The translations under genes and the position numbers were made by a program. Below, piece by piece: positions 49,849 through 59,195 of a stretch of 64,000 nucleotides of DNA. The DNA comes from Platycnemis pennipes (taxonomy: Eukaryota > Arthropoda > Insecta > Odonata > Platycnemididae). Location: positions 25,801,773 to 25,865,772 of the forward strand of contig OW121850.1 in the NCBI GenBank assembly GCA_933228895.1, in the 5' to 3' direction. How positions within the stretch are numbered: the first letter of the stretch is position 1; every line of letters starts with the position of its first letter. The notes below the pieces were generated by a model. That model was not told the origin of the DNA and searched no databases. It saw nothing but the letters and a program-made list of their open reading frames with translations.

Positions 49849-50370
49849 CTATTTTATTTTTACTCTTATCCAATCATCCACCGGAGTACGATCTAACAGT
49901 ATCTCAAATGCAACTCTTCCATACCTTTGGATGAGGTAAGATACTTGTTCGAGAACTGGTTTCAAGCCATACCTATATATATAATCCACATCCATGTATG
50001 GCCTTTCGTGAGTAGCTATTGAAACTTCCCTCGAGCCATATGAAAATCTCTTTGCATGAGAGTTTTCCATAAAAGATCTAGTCACATGATTTCGCAATAT
50101 CGTGCCACCACTTGAAATTCTACTCATATTCCCTAAAGTGCTTTTACATTTGTTCGGATAATGAACCATAATAATGAGAGCGGTGACTGCGATTCTCATG
50201 TCGGCCATAAAAATCACGCCACGTTCTTTTCCTGCCATTCGCTTTACGACGCGCGGAAGTGCCCGCTTGGATTTTTCCGAGTGTATTTTTTCGCGAATGA
50301 ATTCAGAACTATCCTGCGCTCCATAAAAAGGAAGTGATCGAACGGGACCGAAAAAAACCGGAACGTGTGT
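49849..50370 (-). CDS. Unrecognised open frame, 173 codons
   Basis: The frame is open on the minus strand from just after a TGA (50371-50373) to a stop at 49849-49851. An ATG at 50236-50238 would give 129 residues; 44 more codons upstream of it are also open. The peptide is evenly mixed, with charged and hydrophobic residues alternating and no low complexity, for example FIREKIHSEKSKRALPRVV upstream of the Met and DVDYIYRYGLKPVLEQ later. It differs from the compositional frames elsewhere. The 5' half is GC- and CpG-richer than the 3' half. I recognise no domain. It could be an exon, an orphan gene, or the remains of a mobile-element protein. Confidence 0.3.
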   Translation of the reverse strand, partial: THVPVFFGPVRSLPFYGAQDSSEFIREKIHSEKSKRALPRVVKRMAGKERGVIFMADMRIAVTALIIMVHYPNKCKSTLGNMSRISSGGTILRNHVTRSFMENSHAKRFSYGSREVSIATHERPYMDVDYIYRYGLKPVLEQVSYLIQRYGRVAFEILLDRTPVDDWIRVKIK

Positions 50371-50399
50371 TCAGCGAAGCGTGAATTCATAGTAATATT

Positions 50400-50899
50400 T
50401 TTATATTCCGATGTTCTCCAACCTCCCCCAAGCCATTATAACGTTTCCGCATGCTGTAATTGCTTTAATTTGCATGCGCCTTGAATTTCCGAGAGTTTAA
50501 GGACATTACCATGCGGTCACTGGCACTTCTTGCCCTCTTAACGCATTCCATTTCTCTCCTTTAGAGGATTGACTGCCGTGACGTCGTAATTGTTTTATAA
50601 TGTGACCATCTGGCGTTAAATCGTTTTACTCATTATTTTCCGATTCCATTTTCCCTTGGTATTTACAATAATACCTTTACTGTTATTTAAAATGCTGTAG
50701 GCACTTAGAGGATTTAGATTGGCTAAACTGTGAGGAGTTAAAGGAATGTAAATTCCTTTAACTATTCCTTTATTATATTGATTTTAAAATGTTTAAGATA
50801 TACTGAGTGAATGTAAAGCAATAGATTCGGGGAAGATGACAGGCCACTCAGGTCATTTCCACCATTCAGGATAGGTGAGTAAGTGGGCAGAAGAAGGAT
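50400..50899. other. AT-rich stretch with one hairpin
   Basis: No gene seen. The 50736-50763 hairpin is listed separately. Confidence 0.4.
50736..50763. repeat. Inverted repeat, 11-bp perfect arms
   Basis: AGTTAAAGGAA at 50736-50746 pairs exactly with 50753-50763 around a 6-base loop. It is AT-rich, and a chance origin is plausible. Confidence 0.8.
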
Positions 50900-51135
50900 T
50901 TTTTTCTGGGAACATAGGAAAGGTGGAGAGAAAGCTGGTAACAGTTTTAGCCCATTTTAATAATAGATGCTAAGGTGCCCACGGTGCAATGTCCCATCCG
51001 AAGTACTGAACTTGAAGTGCTCTCCACAAAGCATTCAAGAAGAGACCGATGAAAAAAATACTTACCTCAACCAGGACTCGCACCCGGGACCTCAGAATAG
51101 GAGGCCAGTTCTATAGCCACCACAGAAAACCAATC
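50900..51135 (-). mobile_element. tRNA-derived SINE copy, fairly complete
   Basis: On the minus strand an A-box-like TGGTGGCTATAGAACTGG (from about 51122) and a B-box GGGTGCGAGTCC (51085-51074) form the head. The body carries AGTACTTCGGATGGGAC and CCGTGGGCACC (about 51008-50974), then CTTTCTCTCCACC towards 50920. The same blocks, diverged, occur in the 14905-15165 copy, so the two belong to one family. Confidence 0.7.
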
Positions 51136-51785
51136 CCGTTATTTTGCAGGGAGAATTTTCTTCTCCTTGTGCGTGTGGTACTGGCAAATAGGAGGTTTTA
51201 GTCTTTTCATCTAACTATATCATGCAATTCGAAAACACTGGTAAATATACACTTCAGCGGTATATCTGGCCATTTAGAAGTGTTGAGTTCACAATAGTTG
51301 AAGAGAAATCACCGTGCGAAATGGGAAAATATGTTGACCTTAGGGATGTACGATAACTGGAACTTAGGCTGGAGATGTTGTGAGGAAATAGTGCCTTAAC
51401 CTTAAATAGCTAACTATCTTTTCAATGCTTACCTGATCATCCAAGCAAAACCTAAGTCCGTACTTAATTTAATCTCATGTCAAATTAAAACAATGGAAAA
51501 ATGTCCCAAATTTCCGGAAATTACGTTGAAATAAATCCCAGGACCAAAATTTGAAAATATCACCCAGTTGACGGAGAGTACAGCAGGTATGCCTCGTTCC
51601 ATGACCGAGCTCCCTTTGAAATCTCGTTTTGTAAAGCAATGAAAAAGGAATCTGCAGCAAAACATCATAATGGCACAGGAACCTCGCCTTTATGAAGCTG
51701 CTCGGAAAATATTGAGTACACAAGTAAACATAATTCGATAACCACAACTTTGCAGCCGTGCGTGGTAGCCTACAGTGAGAAATTA
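51136..51785. other. AT-rich stretch, nothing recognised
   Basis: Short minus-strand frames only, unrecognised. Confidence 0.4.
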
Positions 51786-52030
51786 CGTTTTTATTCCGCC
51801 CGCTGGGCCCCTTCTTGTGTTTTTTATTGATGTGGGGTCCCCATTGCTATCCTCCGCCTCTCACTAACGACATTTTCCGCCCCCCATCTCCCTCACGTCC
51901 TTCACAACCCCTCCCCCTTTCCTTTTTACAGAAAACCCCCCTCGCCCACTTTTTTTACCTCGCCTTATTCAATAACACACCGTTCTCTCGTATCAAAGCT
52001 TTTCGTGTCTCCCTACTCCACTTTTCCTTT
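51786..52030. other. Small C/T-rich island
   Basis: Pyrimidine-rich plus strand; the 107-codon frame through it is compositional. Confidence 0.45.
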
Positions 52031-53257
52031 CCCCACCGTGTGTGGTGCCTTGAAGCGTGCAATAAAAGTAACAAGGTTTATGCACTACCTAATCTAGTTT
52101 TGCCTTCTCGAAGAATTTGTAAAATATTCGGTGGTTGAAACTGTTAATTTTTATCAAACTACGATGTGGCTTTATATTTATTTAGGTAACTTTCCTCAAC
52201 CAATGAGGCTATCCGTGGATTGATATTTTTTATGTGCTGATATTTCCGATTCGCAGCACTCATCGTATGGGCTTTCGTTTCCATTTCAATTCCATTTATA
52301 ATTCATAATTTAACCGTTCTAAATAGTCGATTCATTTAAGTGGAGCTCACATTTATTCAGTTGAATGATTATTTGATGGAACGATGCTGTTAAATATTAA
52401 TGCGTAAGATCCATTCCATATTTTACTGATGCTGATTGCACATTATACATGCATATTTTGCTTGGATGTATCAGGGAGGCCAAGCAATTGAATATAACGT
52501 GAGTGAACATAAATTGAATGCGTCCCTCCAGTCCAAACTTCTCAGTCAGCTGGACAGATGAATTGATTTATGTGGACTCCAGCGTGAAACCTGATAGAAA
52601 TGAAGTCGTGGGTTTCGTTATTAGATGACCAATTTCGAACGCTAGATATGAAAAATCTACCAACTTGTTGCATTATAATCCAACAAGTTGGTAGATATTT
52701 CTTATCAAAGATAGGTGTATAAGATTATCTTATATCATTAAAGGCATTATCTGCTGTGCTGACGTGAAATGCATTAATTAGAGGAATAATTTATTAAATA
52801 TTCTTCGTATAGGAGGATAAAATTCTGCTGATGAGTTTAATTGATGCTTATAGTTATAGAGTCCATAGTAATTATTCTTGCAATGAGTTTATTTAGTATT
52901 GTCTTAGATTTTAAATCCAAATTTGGCTTTAGACGCTATTATACTTTTCCTCTTAAAGATTTAATTATCAGTTTATAAATAAATAACGTACAAGTGAAAA
53001 ATATGGGAGAACACGGAAAGAAGAGCGAGGGAAATTCATATACCATCATAATAATGCGTGTATCGTATGAGGTGATTGCTGACTGATATTATTCATAAAT
53101 TTGACATGAAAGCTTCCAGAAATGACCTATAATATTGGTAAAAAGCTGCAGGGGCCTTCAATAAGGTAGGTGTTATCGATGAACGAAGAATAAAGTTAGT
53201 AATGATAAGAACTAGAAGGAGTTGGGAGGAAGAAATATGAAACTCTGGAAATCAAAA
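52031..53257. other. AT-rich stretch with one hairpin
   Basis: AT-rich DNA. Apart from the 52655-52696 hairpin, nothing was identified. Confidence 0.4.
52655..52696. repeat. Inverted repeat, 16-bp perfect arms
   Basis: ATCTACCAACTTGTTG at 52655-52670 is the exact reverse complement of 52681-52696 with a 10-base loop. After one mismatch, three more pairs extend it. It could be a small foldback or a solo inverted repeat of a deleted element. Confidence 0.9.
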
Positions 53258-53579
53258 GATAGCTTATGGTTATGAATTATTCTCAGAAGCTACAGCTGTA
53301 GATTACAAAACAAGCAGAATTAGAATGCGAATAGGAGTGGAACCATCACATTAATTATGCACAATTTTCATGAAATAAACTCTGTGGAAACGGATGGGCA
53401 CAGAATAGAGATGGGAGGGATAGCTTATGGTTATGAATTATTCTCAGAAGCTACAGCTGTAGATTACAAAACAAGCAGAATTAGAATGCGAATAGGAGTG
53501 GAACCATCACATTAATTATGCACAATTTTCATGAAATAAACTCTGTGGAAACGGATGGGCACAGAATAGAGATGGGAGG
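53258..53579 (+). repeat. Perfect 161-bp tandem duplication
   Basis: 53258-53418 and 53419-53579 are identical as far as I can read base by base. The unit starts GATAGCTTATGG and ends GAGATGGGAGG. No third copy is present on either side. It contains no recognised gene. It is either a very recent duplication or an assembly artefact. Confidence 0.95.
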
Positions 53580-54088
53580 GATTGAGTTAATTTTGCAGTA
53601 AATGGTAAAGGTACATTATTAATTCAATCCGTTGATATCGCTTAAAGCGATATATAATCTTAGAAATACCAGTTTATCGTTTGTCCTTTGTCTGTGGGTC
53701 TCTTTGATGCTTCGTTGTAGTTTTAAACATAGACACAAAAGGACTGACTGCAGTGAGTATCGAAAAGTTTCGACTGCCTGGCGCATGTAATAAATTGGAT
53801 GCCTGCGGGATCAGCCGTAAATCTCATTTGATTGCATCTCTGGGACACGGTTTTTGGGAGTAAGGCCGGCGATCGAATCTAACGGTTCCAAACGAAATAG
53901 GACACGTGTAAAGTCAGGCTGCCTCACACTGTTTATAGGGTACGTGTCGATCGCGCCTGGGAGCTTGTCTCAGACGTGGCGAGCCCCCATGTGCAGCCAT
54001 TACAAGTCTGTACTTCGTCCTCTCCCCTCAACTGCATGAAAAATGAATTCAACGCATTGTGGTTGAAGGCATGTTGACGCGCTAATAG
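53580..54088. other. Mixed sequence, CpG-containing from 53840
   Basis: AT-rich to about 53830, then more balanced with CpG steps. No supported gene. Confidence 0.4.
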
Positions 54089-54475
54089 TCGTCAATCACG
54101 CTTCGCGCAGAATGCGCAACAGAAGTCCTGCCACCCTCAGGGCAGGCAAAACCCCCACGCACGTGCCTGACTGGCTCTCATCTCTTTGGCGTGGAAGAGC
54201 GTTCGGAATTCATTTCGTCGTGGTCCGGAGGAAGCTGGTGTCGCGTGCATCGCTCCTCCCATTCTCTGTCCGTTGCTCGTTTCAATTCCTCCCTGATCAA
54301 TGACGTGCCATCGGATTTGCACCAGCTTGCGCGGGAAATGGCTGCTTTAAATGTGTTGCGAGCGTTTCATCGCATTTTTCGTTCGAGAAATTATGATCTG
54401 GAAGGACTTGCCGAGCGGGTATCTGCATATTGTGACAATTTAAGTGCCTCAAAGGAAGGACGAAAACATAGTTAA
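54089..54475 (+). CDS. Unrecognised open frame, 128 codons, doubtful
   Basis: Open on the plus strand from after a TAG at 54086 to a stop at 54473-54475. The second half is evenly mixed, with stretches such as SDLHQLAREMAALNVLRAF and LEGLAERVSAYCDNLSASK that look helical. The first in-frame ATG falls inside this part (AREMAAL). The first half overlaps open frames on the minus strand. No family recognised; an exon or a chance frame are both possible. Confidence 0.2.
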   Translation, partial: SSITLRAECATEVLPPSGQAKPPRTCLTGSHLFGVEERSEFISSWSGGSWCRVHRSSHSLSVARFNSSLINDVPSDLHQLAREMAALNVLRAFHRIFRSRNYDLEGLAERVSAYCDNLSASKEGRKHS

Positions 54476-54484
54476 CGTTAGAAG

Positions 54485-54512
54485 ACGCGTTAACGAAAAG
54501 GCGTTAACGCGT
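54485..54512. repeat. Hairpin, 11-bp perfect arms
   Basis: ACGCGTTAACG at 54485-54495 pairs exactly with 54502-54512 around the 6-base loop AAAAGG. Each arm also contains the palindrome GTTAAC. It lies just after the stop of the 54089-54475 frame. Confidence 0.85.
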
Positions 54513-54665
54513 TATCATTCTCACTTTATGTTATTTCAAATTCGCACAATTGGTTTCCGCTACTCTCCATATTCATTCAGAGCCCTAATTATTATAATTA
54601 TTGCTCCAATTATATTGTAAAGCACAATATTTTCATCTGTTTGCAAATAACAGCATTTTTCAAGA

Positions 54666-54738
54666 TCGTCGGAGGCTTTCGGGGGCTACTGCGTCCGACA
54701 ACGTGTCATACGCAGTTGCCCCCGAAAGCCTCCGACGA
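54666..54738. repeat. Long GC-rich hairpin, 29-bp arms
   Basis: Arms 54666-54694 and 54710-54738 are reverse complements with a single mismatch and a 15-base loop. The core is GTCGGAGGCTTTCGGGGGC and its complement. The hairpin is GC-rich while its flanks are AT-rich. The folded length of about 73 nt fits a microRNA precursor, but near-perfect GC-rich pairing also fits a foldback element or a recent inverted duplication. The 67-codon plus frame across it has no meaning. Confidence 0.9.
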
Positions 54739-54739
54739 C

Positions 54740-55215
54740 AATGAATTTCGCTGCGAAAACGTACGTTCCACATTTTTAAAGCTCGTTATCTTTAAATCTT
54801 TAAGGTTCCTTATCTTACCCGAAACATTTCTCAAAAGTTCCTAAACTTAGCGCTTCTCCCCACCTCAACGTGCTTTTAAATTAATCCTACAACATGCAAT
54901 AGGTACATGATCAAAAATAAGTGGAGAGGCAGATCGTTTGAGTCCGTAAATCCTTTGAACTATAAGCGCTTAAAATTTTTCCTTGCAGTCGAAGGGGGAA
55001 AATATTTATATCTATTTTTCTTTGTATCTATTTTTCATTAGTTCTGAATTATTAGATGTGAATTATGAACTCTACAGTACTCAATTGCTTGCATATCTTG
55101 TATGGTAGTGCTAATATCATTTGCGCGAAGGTTAAATTAAACTCAAAGATTATGAATTACACTTCTTCCAAACAGCCAACAATGAATAAAACAGGGAAAC
55201 AGAGTATTGTTACTT
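54740..55215. other. AT-rich stretch, nothing recognised
   Basis: AT-rich spacer with no supported feature. Confidence 0.45.
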
Positions 55216-55850
55216 TTCGTCCATTCCCTCTCTTCTCGTCCTCCTTCCCTCAGTTCTCCTTCTCACCTCTTGCTCGCCCCATATTTATTTCTGCCCTCCT
55301 TTCTCCGCCATCTCTCCACAACGCAATGGCCGCCCCGTTCGCAAGAGCTTTAATTGATGCAATTTATTTCCCTATTCCCTCCTCTCCCGAGTAAGAGGGA
55401 CCGTGATTAAAATAAAGTCCTGTGTCCTCTTGCGACCATCCATTCCCTCGCACCCTTTCCGCCGCCACTCTCGACCGTTCTCCCGACCCATCTGTCCAGA
55501 CCTCTTAAGTGCACTTAAATCTTTTTTTCTCCCCTCGCTCGCTGCAATCCTCCGCGGTCGGTATGGGGCCTGCAGAGTATGGGGGCGGGGGCGTTCATGG
55601 GGAGGGGAGGAGCGCGGTAGTACGGGAGGAGGACCGCTTGAGTCGGCGGCCGCTGCAAACGCTGCCGCCGCCGCCTCTCCGACCCCACTCCGTCTCCTTT
55701 GAGGATATCCAAGACTCTCTCGATTGTCTTCTCCGAATCTTCTCCCACTTAATCCTCGCCTGGATAGTTTTTTATCTTTCTATTTCGGTCGGCTTGCTTT
55801 TCGATTCCGATTCTTTAATTCCCGGCTGCCGTCACTCAGTCATTATCCGT
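55216..55850. other. GC island: C/T-rich then G-rich
   Basis: C/T-rich at 55220-55550, G-rich with GGGGCGGGGGCG-type sequence at 55560-55640, then mixed CpG-rich. Frames of 99 to 114 codons are compositional. Confidence 0.5.
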
Positions 55851-56621
55851 TAGAATTCCGTCTCGTCCAGTTTGTTATGAAACAAAATCCTGGATTTAGA
55901 GCATATTTTGCAGCGCTTAAGATTAATGAAGCTAAATCCGACTAAACTACATTGATTTTTTACGCCAATTTCATTTAAAACTCAAGACTTTCTCAAGGTT
56001 CCGACACTACTGTTTTATAAAACTGATTAAATATAATGATAATTTATTCCTGCGAATCTTTTCTTATCCCAATATTTTGTTGCCAAGTTGGGGATAAATA
56101 TTGTGAACTTGTATCTTTGAAATGTATTTCTCCTTGCATATTATAGGAATTGATTGAAATATACGATTTGGCAAGGGTTCTACCATATATTTGTGCATTA
56201 TAGTAGATAAATAATGTGTCATTTTCCTCAATGACCATTGCTAAATATTTGCTGTCATATTAATTCTAGTTTCACGATTAAAATATCATAGCTTATTCTA
56301 CTAGATTCATTCTTAATATATCATATTGCCTAGCGATACATATACGATAATTTGGTGAATTTACGCGATTAAATCCACTTTAGTATTCATTTATATCATC
56401 GATATCATTGGTAATGTGCTGTTGTAAGTCCTTTGTGTCTTAAATATCTTCCACTGCTCCTAATCCCTTGCTCTTCAATTCTACATATCCTTCTCCATTT
56501 TTTATTTTTGTATATTTTTCACCCTTCTTCTGCTTTTTTGCGTGCCTAATCCTGCCTCTTTTTTTATCCTGTTCAACCCTTTGCATTCTTATATATTCAC
56601 AGAGAGGACTAGGCGGATGCC
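55851..56621. other. AT-rich stretch, nothing recognised
   Basis: AT-rich spacer before the Penelope-like remnant. Confidence 0.45.
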
Positions 56622-57238
56622 TAAAAATTCACTCAAAAAAAGAGACTGAACACTAAACATAGACACATGAAAAGATGAGACACACACAAAGTTATCTTGG
56701 AGACGTTTCGACGCTCATGGCGCCATTCTCGATCCGGAGAGAGTGGCGTTCTCCGCGAAGAATAAGGGGTTAGAAAGGGAAAAGGGTGGGGGGAAGAGGG
56801 GTGGGTGGTGGGGAGGATAAGGTGACCAATAGGGACTCTCAGTGTTTCTGGTTGAGGCCTGGATACCCCCAGGCCTTGGAAACAATTATATGGGCGGATT
56901 GTCTGGTCCTCACCTCTATGCTTCCGGAAGATTCAGGGAGGACTTCAATGATATTGAGGGAAAAGCAATGGTCGAAAGGGTGACTGTGGGAAGCGGTGTG
57001 CTTCGGATTGGGATCAGGAGGGGAGAAGACTTGGTGAAATGACGATGACCATTCATACAGATCGACAGTGGGGTGGTTTCACCAATGTAAAAAGACGGAC
57101 AAAAATTACAGGAGAGGCGATAGATGGTGTTGATGAAGGAGCAGGTCGCCGTAGTAGATGTCACCAAGATAACTTTGTGTCTCCTTTTTTCGTATGTCTA
57201 TGTTCAGTGTTCAGTCTCTTTTTTTGTGTGAATTTTTC
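56622..57238 (-). mobile_element. Penelope-like element remnant between inverted repeats
   Basis: Arms at about 56622-56704 and 57160-57238 are inverted copies of each other at roughly 90% identity. Shared blocks are AAAAATTCAC, AAAAAAAGAGACTGAACAC and CAAAGTTATCTTGG. Between them on the minus strand lies a decayed GIY-YIG endonuclease domain. Next to the left arm is GAGACGTTTCGACGCTC (about 56699-56715), a motif I associate with Penelope-like element terminal repeats. Inverted arrangement of the terminal repeats is known for this class. The reverse transcriptase is absent, so the element cannot act alone. Confidence 0.65.
56839..57167 (-). pseudogene. GIY-YIG endonuclease domain, frameshifted
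   Basis: The minus-strand frame reads IYRLSCNFCPSFYIGETT and then MNGHRHF, the GIY-YIG core in its Penelope form (Y..SC..C..FYIGET.. followed by a basic GHR). Near 57000 the homology moves to another frame, reading HTASHSHPFDHCFSLNIIEV and ending in GYPGLNQKH with a stop at 56839-56841, matching the usual GLNxxH end. One frameshift therefore splits the domain. In intact elements it nicks DNA for insertion and follows the reverse transcriptase in the same protein. Confidence 0.75.
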
Positions 57239-58089
57239 GTTTTGCAAATGTTCTCTTCAAAAACAAAAACTTCGTTTCACTATAGAATTTTAGCCAATTA
57301 AATTAAATTAAATCCAAAATAAAGTTTAGGGAAAATTGAAGACAACTGTCATTAAACACAAATAAATTCTGTCTTTACTGTAGAATCGCGAATTAATTTT
57401 TCATGAGCACATTGCAAGCGATGTTCATTCTCAACTTCAATGGCGACATTCCCTTGAATTCGTACTCAAAGCACCTACTCCAATCAATATAGAGGGCATC
57501 ATTTTTTATTTTCCTTTCCCGTGCATGACCTGAATGTGTCACTGAAAGGGGTAAGGGTGACGGAGCGTGACTTATCGAGGATTTTACCGTAGCCATTATT
57601 TCAATTCGTTTTGAAGCCTCTCCAGCAATCGATCGACAGCTTCCGTGCATTTCGAATCACTTTTCGACGAGCGTGTTCCAGTTGACGCGAACTCAATGGT
57701 TTGACTTTCAAGAGCTCTTCGCTTTGACCTGCTTCTCCTCTCGGGGGGAAAACCCCACACTCCTTAAGGGTCATAGAAAAATAACTTCACAAGTGTGCTT
57801 CATTCCATAGGTTTACTATGTGCGTTGTTGGATTGGTGTGAATAGTTTTCTTCTTCTAATGAGCCTGCAATCTTTAGAGACTGAGTTTAACTAATAGGTT
57901 TGTAATTATTACATGCGTAGCCAAAATGGCATATGCTACTTGTAACTTATTACAGTTTACAGCTGAAAAAAGTCATTATCTAACAAAATCGGTTAATTCT
58001 CTTCACCGATACTGATTTTAAAAGTAAAAATATATACTCTTTTTTTAAAACCAGTATCTCTGGATCATGTGGCAACGATTCTCTGCTAC
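57239..58089. other. Spacer, nothing recognised
   Basis: AT-rich except a GC-richer portion at 57500-57770. No supported gene. Any 5' part of the piggyBac transposase that once lay here is not recognisable. Confidence 0.4.
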
Positions 58090-58745
58090 GGAAATAGAAT
58101 TCAATGATTCATTTTTTGCTGATAGCATTAAACTAACAAAAAGTAAAAATAATGTCAATATGTTAAAATGTACAGTTTGTATAATTGTCAAAGAAACACA
58201 AATCGTTTGCCAGTAGTAATTTTTTACACACTTCTAAATACCGCTAACATAAATTCACAGATAATTTTTGAGACTAACAATAATAAAAATATTTTGAAAA
58301 GGACATATAATGAAGACTTAGCCTACAAACTTGTGGATAACCAACGTAGCTATCACCAAACATGCCAAAATATTCCCAAAATCATTCACCTTCGAATACA
58401 AGACATGTTGAAAATTTCTCCAGTGGAGGATCCGGTGTCAGCACCCCAAGATTTCATTCCTGGACGCTGTAATTTTTGCGTTCGAACAACAAACAGGAGA
58501 ACACGATACACATGCCATTTTTTGGTAAATTTATGTGCCTCCAGCACATAAACCCTATTTGTAGTGACTGTAAAATTGGAAACAAAAATTCCGTAGACTT
58601 ACATGCCAAAAAAAGTTTAGTGTGCAGCAAATATTATGCATACGCTTGGAAAAAGCCTGTTACAAAAGAAGTTTTAGTTTTTCAGGACAGTTTTCCTGGC
58701 AAAGTATTTTTTAAATTTTGTCTTATTTTTCCAGGTGGAAAAAAA
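58090..58745 (+). pseudogene. piggyBac-family transposase, 3' part, broken
   Basis: Readable blocks are IKLTKSKNNVNMLK (like the TKxGVDxLD stretch), then after an indel near 58165 MYSLYNCQRNTNRLPVVIFY (like the YxxxRxTNRWPxxxFY stretch) and TLLNTANINSQIIF. An N-rich link leads to the Cys-rich C-terminal domain: GRCNFCVRTTNRRTRYTC. A second frameshift follows near 58515-58520, and the homology resumes as GKFMCLQHINPICSDC. One Cys pair of the zinc-binding set is lost at the frameshift. The catalytic N-terminal and central DDD region is missing. The protein would have moved DNA between TTAA sites; this copy cannot. Confidence 0.8.
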
Positions 58746-59100
58746 TAACAGTTTTTATTTTTCCCAAAGAAATTTATTTTATAGAAGAGTGAGTGATTCT
58801 TATCATATGATTGCATGAAAGCAAAGTTGAATTTGTTGTAATGTTCTGTATGTATGAGGTTAAACTGTACTTATTACAAAAGTTTTCTTTAAAAAATTAA
58901 GTTAAAATTAAATAGCACCCAAAGTAAAATTAAGATTATTTTTATACATTTAAAACTTTCACGTTATCTGTATTTTTTTCATTTTCCTCACAAAATAAAC
59001 ATCACTTGTATAAATAGACAATCAGTGGACTAAAATATTTTAAGTTTTTACCTCTAAAATAATAAACAATAACAAAATAAAATATAAAATAAATGAAATT
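58746..59100. other. Very AT-rich stretch after the piggyBac remnant
   Basis: Could be the element's 3' untranslated region, but no clear terminal repeat or TTAA boundary was assigned. Confidence 0.4.
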
Positions 59101-59124
59101 AATAAACTAATCATTTCAAAGTCT

Positions 59125-59195
59125 GTGGTCTCATAGACCGCGCGCCACTAGCTATGTTACAAATAGGCGCGCCACTCACGGTGTGTTATATATTT
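59125..59195. repeat. Paired GCGCGCCACT-type repeats near the piggyBac remnant
   Basis: CGCGCGCCACTAGC (about 59138) and GGCGCGCCACTCACGG (about 59166) are near-identical direct repeats 28 bases apart. Just upstream is a small palindrome, GGTCTCATAGACC (59128-59140). This CpG-rich cluster stands out in very AT-rich DNA. It may be the terminal or subterminal repeat of the piggyBac element, but that is a guess from position. Confidence 0.4.
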
